The position numbers and the translations under genes were made by a program. Shown here piece after piece: positions 61,670 to 64,000 of a stretch of DNA of 64,000 bases (its first letter is position 1; every line of letters starts with the position of its first letter). This DNA is from Pararhodonellum marinum (lineage in GTDB: Bacteria > Bacteroidota > Bacteroidia > Cytophagales > Cyclobacteriaceae), in the NCBI RefSeq assembly GCF_015354735.1, contig NZ_JACEFJ010000001.1:682001-746000 (forward strand), in the 5' to 3' direction. Below the pieces are notes generated by a model. It was not told where the DNA came from, made no database searches, and was given only the letters and a program-made list of their open reading frames with translations.

Positions 61670-62731
61670 ATGCGCAAACAAGTTGTTTTTTGCTTCCTTT
61701 GCCTTTTTTGGGTGAGTTCAAGTCTTGTCCATGGGCAGGTCAAACAACGGGTTGGCTTGGAAGGTCATTCCGGTTGGATCCTGGCCCATGCATCCGACCT
61801 GATCCCTGTGTCCCAAAGCCAGCCCTGGGGTGCCAGCCTGAATTACAGCTGGCTGAATACCGACCGAAAAAAATGGGAGGTCTGCAACTGTTTTCATTAC
61901 CTTGGCGCAATTTTGACTTACCACAATTTCAACAACCCGGATGTTTTGGGTAGCGCATTAAGTCTGTCTTTGTTATTTGAGCCCATTTTATGGAAACACA
62001 AAAATTGGGAATTCAGCCTTCGCAGTGGGATAGGGGCAAGTTACCTGAACCGCGTTTATGATGAAATAGAAAATCCCGACAATACTTTTTTCAGTGCCCC
62101 GATCAGTTTTTTGTTGTTCGTAAATCCGGTGCTTAGCTACGAGCTGGATCCCCAATGGCGGGTCAATATAGGCTTTCATTACAACCACATTTCCAATGGC
62201 GGCCAAAAGCAGCCCAACCGAGGCATCAATTATCCCATGGTAGGCTTTGGAGTAGCCCATATTCTCAATCCAGTGACCTTGCCAAACTATGAGCGGGCTG
62301 AAATTCCACAACAATGGCAATGGTATTTGGAAACGGCCTACACCACAAGAGAAAATCAACAAGATCCACAACAGGGCAGAAATGCGGTGGTCAGTTTGGT
62401 TGGGGGTGCCTATAAATCTCTGACGGCCATCAATGCTTTGGGTGCTGGATTGGAAGTCAGTTGGGACAGGTCTCTACAGGTAGAATCCAAATCCACAGAG
62501 GCATTGTTGACCGCACCTTATGTTGCACATCATTTTTTATTTGGCAGGGTTGATTTTAGTCAGCGGATGGGGATCTACCTCAACAAACCCAGCGGATATG
62601 TTGAAAATCTTTTTTATCAGAGGTATCTTTTGACCTACAGCATTGGAGCCAATTTAACTTTTGGAGCTTCTATGAAGGTCCATGGGCATGTGGCTGAAAA
62701 TATCGATGTGCGGCTTGGATGGAAATTTTAG
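61670..62731 (+). CDS. PagL-like acyloxyacyl hydrolase/lipid A 3-O-deacylase-type outer-membrane protein
   Basis: From M at 61670 the product is 353 residues with a signal peptide (CFLCLFWVSSSLVHGQ). The frame is open ten codons upstream, but that extension would precede the signal peptide. The domain shows alternating amphipathic strands of a beta-barrel and the active-site-like NIGFHYNHISNGGQKQPNRG (His/Ser of PagL family). It may remove an acyl chain from lipid A. It is longer than PagL of Gammaproteobacteria, as in other Bacteroidota homologs. It overlaps the convergent DUF2237 gene by 4 nt. Confidence 0.75.
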   Translation: MRKQVVFCFLCLFWVSSSLVHGQVKQRVGLEGHSGWILAHASDLIPVSQSQPWGASLNYSWLNTDRKKWEVCNCFHYLGAILTYHNFNNPDVLGSALSLSLLFEPILWKHKNWEFSLRSGIGASYLNRVYDEIENPDNTFFSAPISFLLFVNPVLSYELDPQWRVNIGFHYNHISNGGQKQPNRGINYPMVGFGVAHILNPVTLPNYERAEIPQQWQWYLETAYTTRENQQDPQQGRNAVVSLVGGAYKSLTAINALGAGLEVSWDRSLQVESKSTEALLTAPYVAHHFLFGRVDFSQRMGIYLNKPSGYVENLFYQRYLLTYSIGANLTFGASMKVHGHVAENIDVRLGWKF

Positions 62732-63102
62732 TCCCCGACATTTTCCCGATAGGCAAACTTTACCAATTCCGCCAAGGGCAGGTATTCCAACGTTTTTTCA
62801 TGGGTAGCTTCCAGGATGATTGCCGGGGCAACTCCTGCATGATAGGCTTCCATCCACCTTCCTGCGCACAGGCACCATTTGTCTCCTGCCTTTAGCCCCG
62901 GGAAATCATAATGAGGCAGTGGAGTGATCAGGTCATTGCCCATACTTTTGCTGAACTGCAAAAAGTCCTCTGTCATTACTGCACATACTGTATGGGTTCC
63001 CCTGTCTTGATCATCCGTCTGACAGCACCCGTCTCTGAAATAGCCGGTTCGGGGTTCTAGGCTGCAGATCATCAGGCTTTCACCGAATATATTTTTTGAC
63101 AT
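62728..63102 (-). CDS. DUF2237-family protein
   Basis: This 124-residue protein matches DUF2237 features: TGYFRDGCCQTDDQDRGTHT, VCAVMTEDFLQFSKSMGNDL and GDKWCLCAGRWMEAY. The family is small, soluble and of unknown function. Cys residues in GCC and CLC are conserved in character. It ends convergently with the PagL-like gene, overlapping 4 nt. Confidence 0.88.
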   Translation of the reverse strand: MSKNIFGESLMICSLEPRTGYFRDGCCQTDDQDRGTHTVCAVMTEDFLQFSKSMGNDLITPLPHYDFPGLKAGDKWCLCAGRWMEAYHAGVAPAIILEATHEKTLEYLPLAELVKFAYRENVGD

Positions 63103-63202
63103 GCTGTTTTTTTTAGACTTACAGGTATAACCTTGGTCTTAAGGTAAAGTTTTTTTGGCTGGAATGCGGATTTGAAACCGATTTTGTTTTAAATTACTTT
63201 TT

Positions 63203-64000
63203 ATGCAGACCAGGTTTTTCCAAGCCCATGAAAAGCTCAAACCGTTTATCAATGGGTACATTGTGCTTCAAGGTTTTCTGGCTGAGGCCACACCTTCATT
63301 GACCACTGTCAAGGGAACCGCATCTTTGGGTATACCCTTTGGACAACCCTTTGAATTTCAGATATCCAGTACCTTAAAGGTCAATGAAATCGACAGCCCA
63401 TTTTTTAATCAGCCCTATCTTTTTGGTCAATTGACCATCCATGGTTGGGTCCAAAGCAAGGGTCATCTCAACTTGGTTTTTGTCGTATTCACACCCAATG
63501 GGTTGTTTCCATTGATCAGGGAAAACACCTCAAAATATCAGAACAGCCTGGTTTTATTGGATAGATTCCCTCATCTCTCCCACTGGGTGGACATGCAGGA
63601 AAATCTTTGGAAAACAAAAAGCGCAGAACAGGCCATTGCTGAGATAGAAGCTTTTTTGCTGCCCTTGTTTGCCTCTTTCGAGCCCAAATCCAACCATTTG
63701 GATTTGACGCCCATCTTACATGAAATCATCGCCAAGGATGGATTTGTTACCGTTACAGACCTTGCTGAAAAAGCTTCCATGACCGTAAGGGGATTGGAAA
63801 AGCAGTTTAACATACAAATAGGCCTCTCTCCCAAAGCATATTGTAAAGTGGTTCGTTTCCAGTCACTTTTGCGCAATATGGTGGCTGAACCCAATAAGGA
63901 TTTTATGCACTGGGTGGAGCAATACCACTATACCGATCAATCCTATTTTATCAGGGATTTTGTCAAATACAATGGCATGACCCCGAAGGAATATCTGCAG
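63203..64000 (+). CDS. AraC-family transcriptional regulator, 3' end cut by window edge
   Basis: From ATG 63203 the frame stays open for 266 codons to the window end. The first 150 residues are a sensor-like domain (GTASLGIPFGQPFEF, FGQLTIHGW). The C-terminal part has a double HTH of the AraC type: VTVTDLAEKASMTVRGLEKQ, then GLSPKAYCKVVRFQSLL and YYFIRDFVKYNGMTPKEYL in slightly varied form. Only a few residues are likely missing. It presumably regulates genes beyond the window. Confidence 0.87.
   Translation, partial: MQTRFFQAHEKLKPFINGYIVLQGFLAEATPSLTTVKGTASLGIPFGQPFEFQISSTLKVNEIDSPFFNQPYLFGQLTIHGWVQSKGHLNLVFVVFTPNGLFPLIRENTSKYQNSLVLLDRFPHLSHWVDMQENLWKTKSAEQAIAEIEAFLLPLFASFEPKSNHLDLTPILHEIIAKDGFVTVTDLAEKASMTVRGLEKQFNIQIGLSPKAYCKVVRFQSLLRNMVAEPNKDFMHWVEQYHYTDQSYFIRDFVKYNGMTPKEYLQ

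Overview
The window looks like a chromosomal segment from a Bacteroidota bacterium, most likely order Cytophagales (Cyclobacteriaceae-like); that placement is an inference. It rests on a probable type IX secretion C-terminal sorting domain on a 1591-residue secreted protein, several matches to the Bacteroidota promoter pattern TTTG-N19/20-TAnnTTTG, moderate AT richness with very AT-rich gaps, and the style of the polysaccharide genes. No rRNA, tRNA, CRISPR array or replication origin was seen.

Positions 1-5027 (minus strand) are the promoter-proximal end of one exopolysaccharide operon: Wza-type export lipoprotein, Wzc-type tyrosine kinase, Wzx flippase and a truncated polymerase-like membrane protein, with a strong hairpin between wzc and wzx. 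Positions 5574-19612 hold a methyltransferase, UDP-glucuronate decarboxylase, a glycoside hydrolase lipoprotein, a 1298-residue protein joining a processive GT2 synthase to two glycoside hydrolase domains, and a large secreted polysaccharide-lyase-like protein with eight Ig-like repeats. This looks like a second, synthase-type polysaccharide module.

Positions 19991-44008 (minus strand) form a roughly 24-kb Wzx/Wzy-type operon of 22 genes. From the promoter inward these are a polysaccharide deacetylase, an FkbH-like protein, a second Wza/Wzc pair, an Alg14/Alg13-type glycosyltransferase pair, CDP-hexose genes (rfbF, rfbG, two RfbC-like epimerases, a sugar C-methyltransferase, several oxidoreductases), more glycosyltransferases, Wzy, Wzx and an MBOAT/SGNH O-acetylation pair. 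The putative promoters of the two Wza/Wzc operons share a 43-nt block. The initiating sugar-phosphate transferase is divergent at 45415, behind a textbook promoter.

Positions 46213-50986 carry a small Rossmann protein, a YpfJ-type zinc protease, a 2-kb non-coding hierarchical tandem repeat with an exact 561-bp higher-order period, and a ureohydrolase. Positions 51565-57932 form an apparent peptide-export locus: HlyD adaptor, C39-peptidase ABC transporter, HTH protein, CPBP protease, two overlapping small genes with double-glycine leaders, a candidate immunity membrane protein, and a TPR-like pseudogene broken only by nonsense codons.

Positions 58223-64000 include a small lipoprotein, metX and metY preceded by a nine-residue leader ORF made almost wholly of Met and Cys codons (a candidate attenuator), a PagL-like outer-membrane protein, a DUF2237 protein and a truncated AraC-type regulator. 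All functional calls come from reading motifs by eye; no database search was run.
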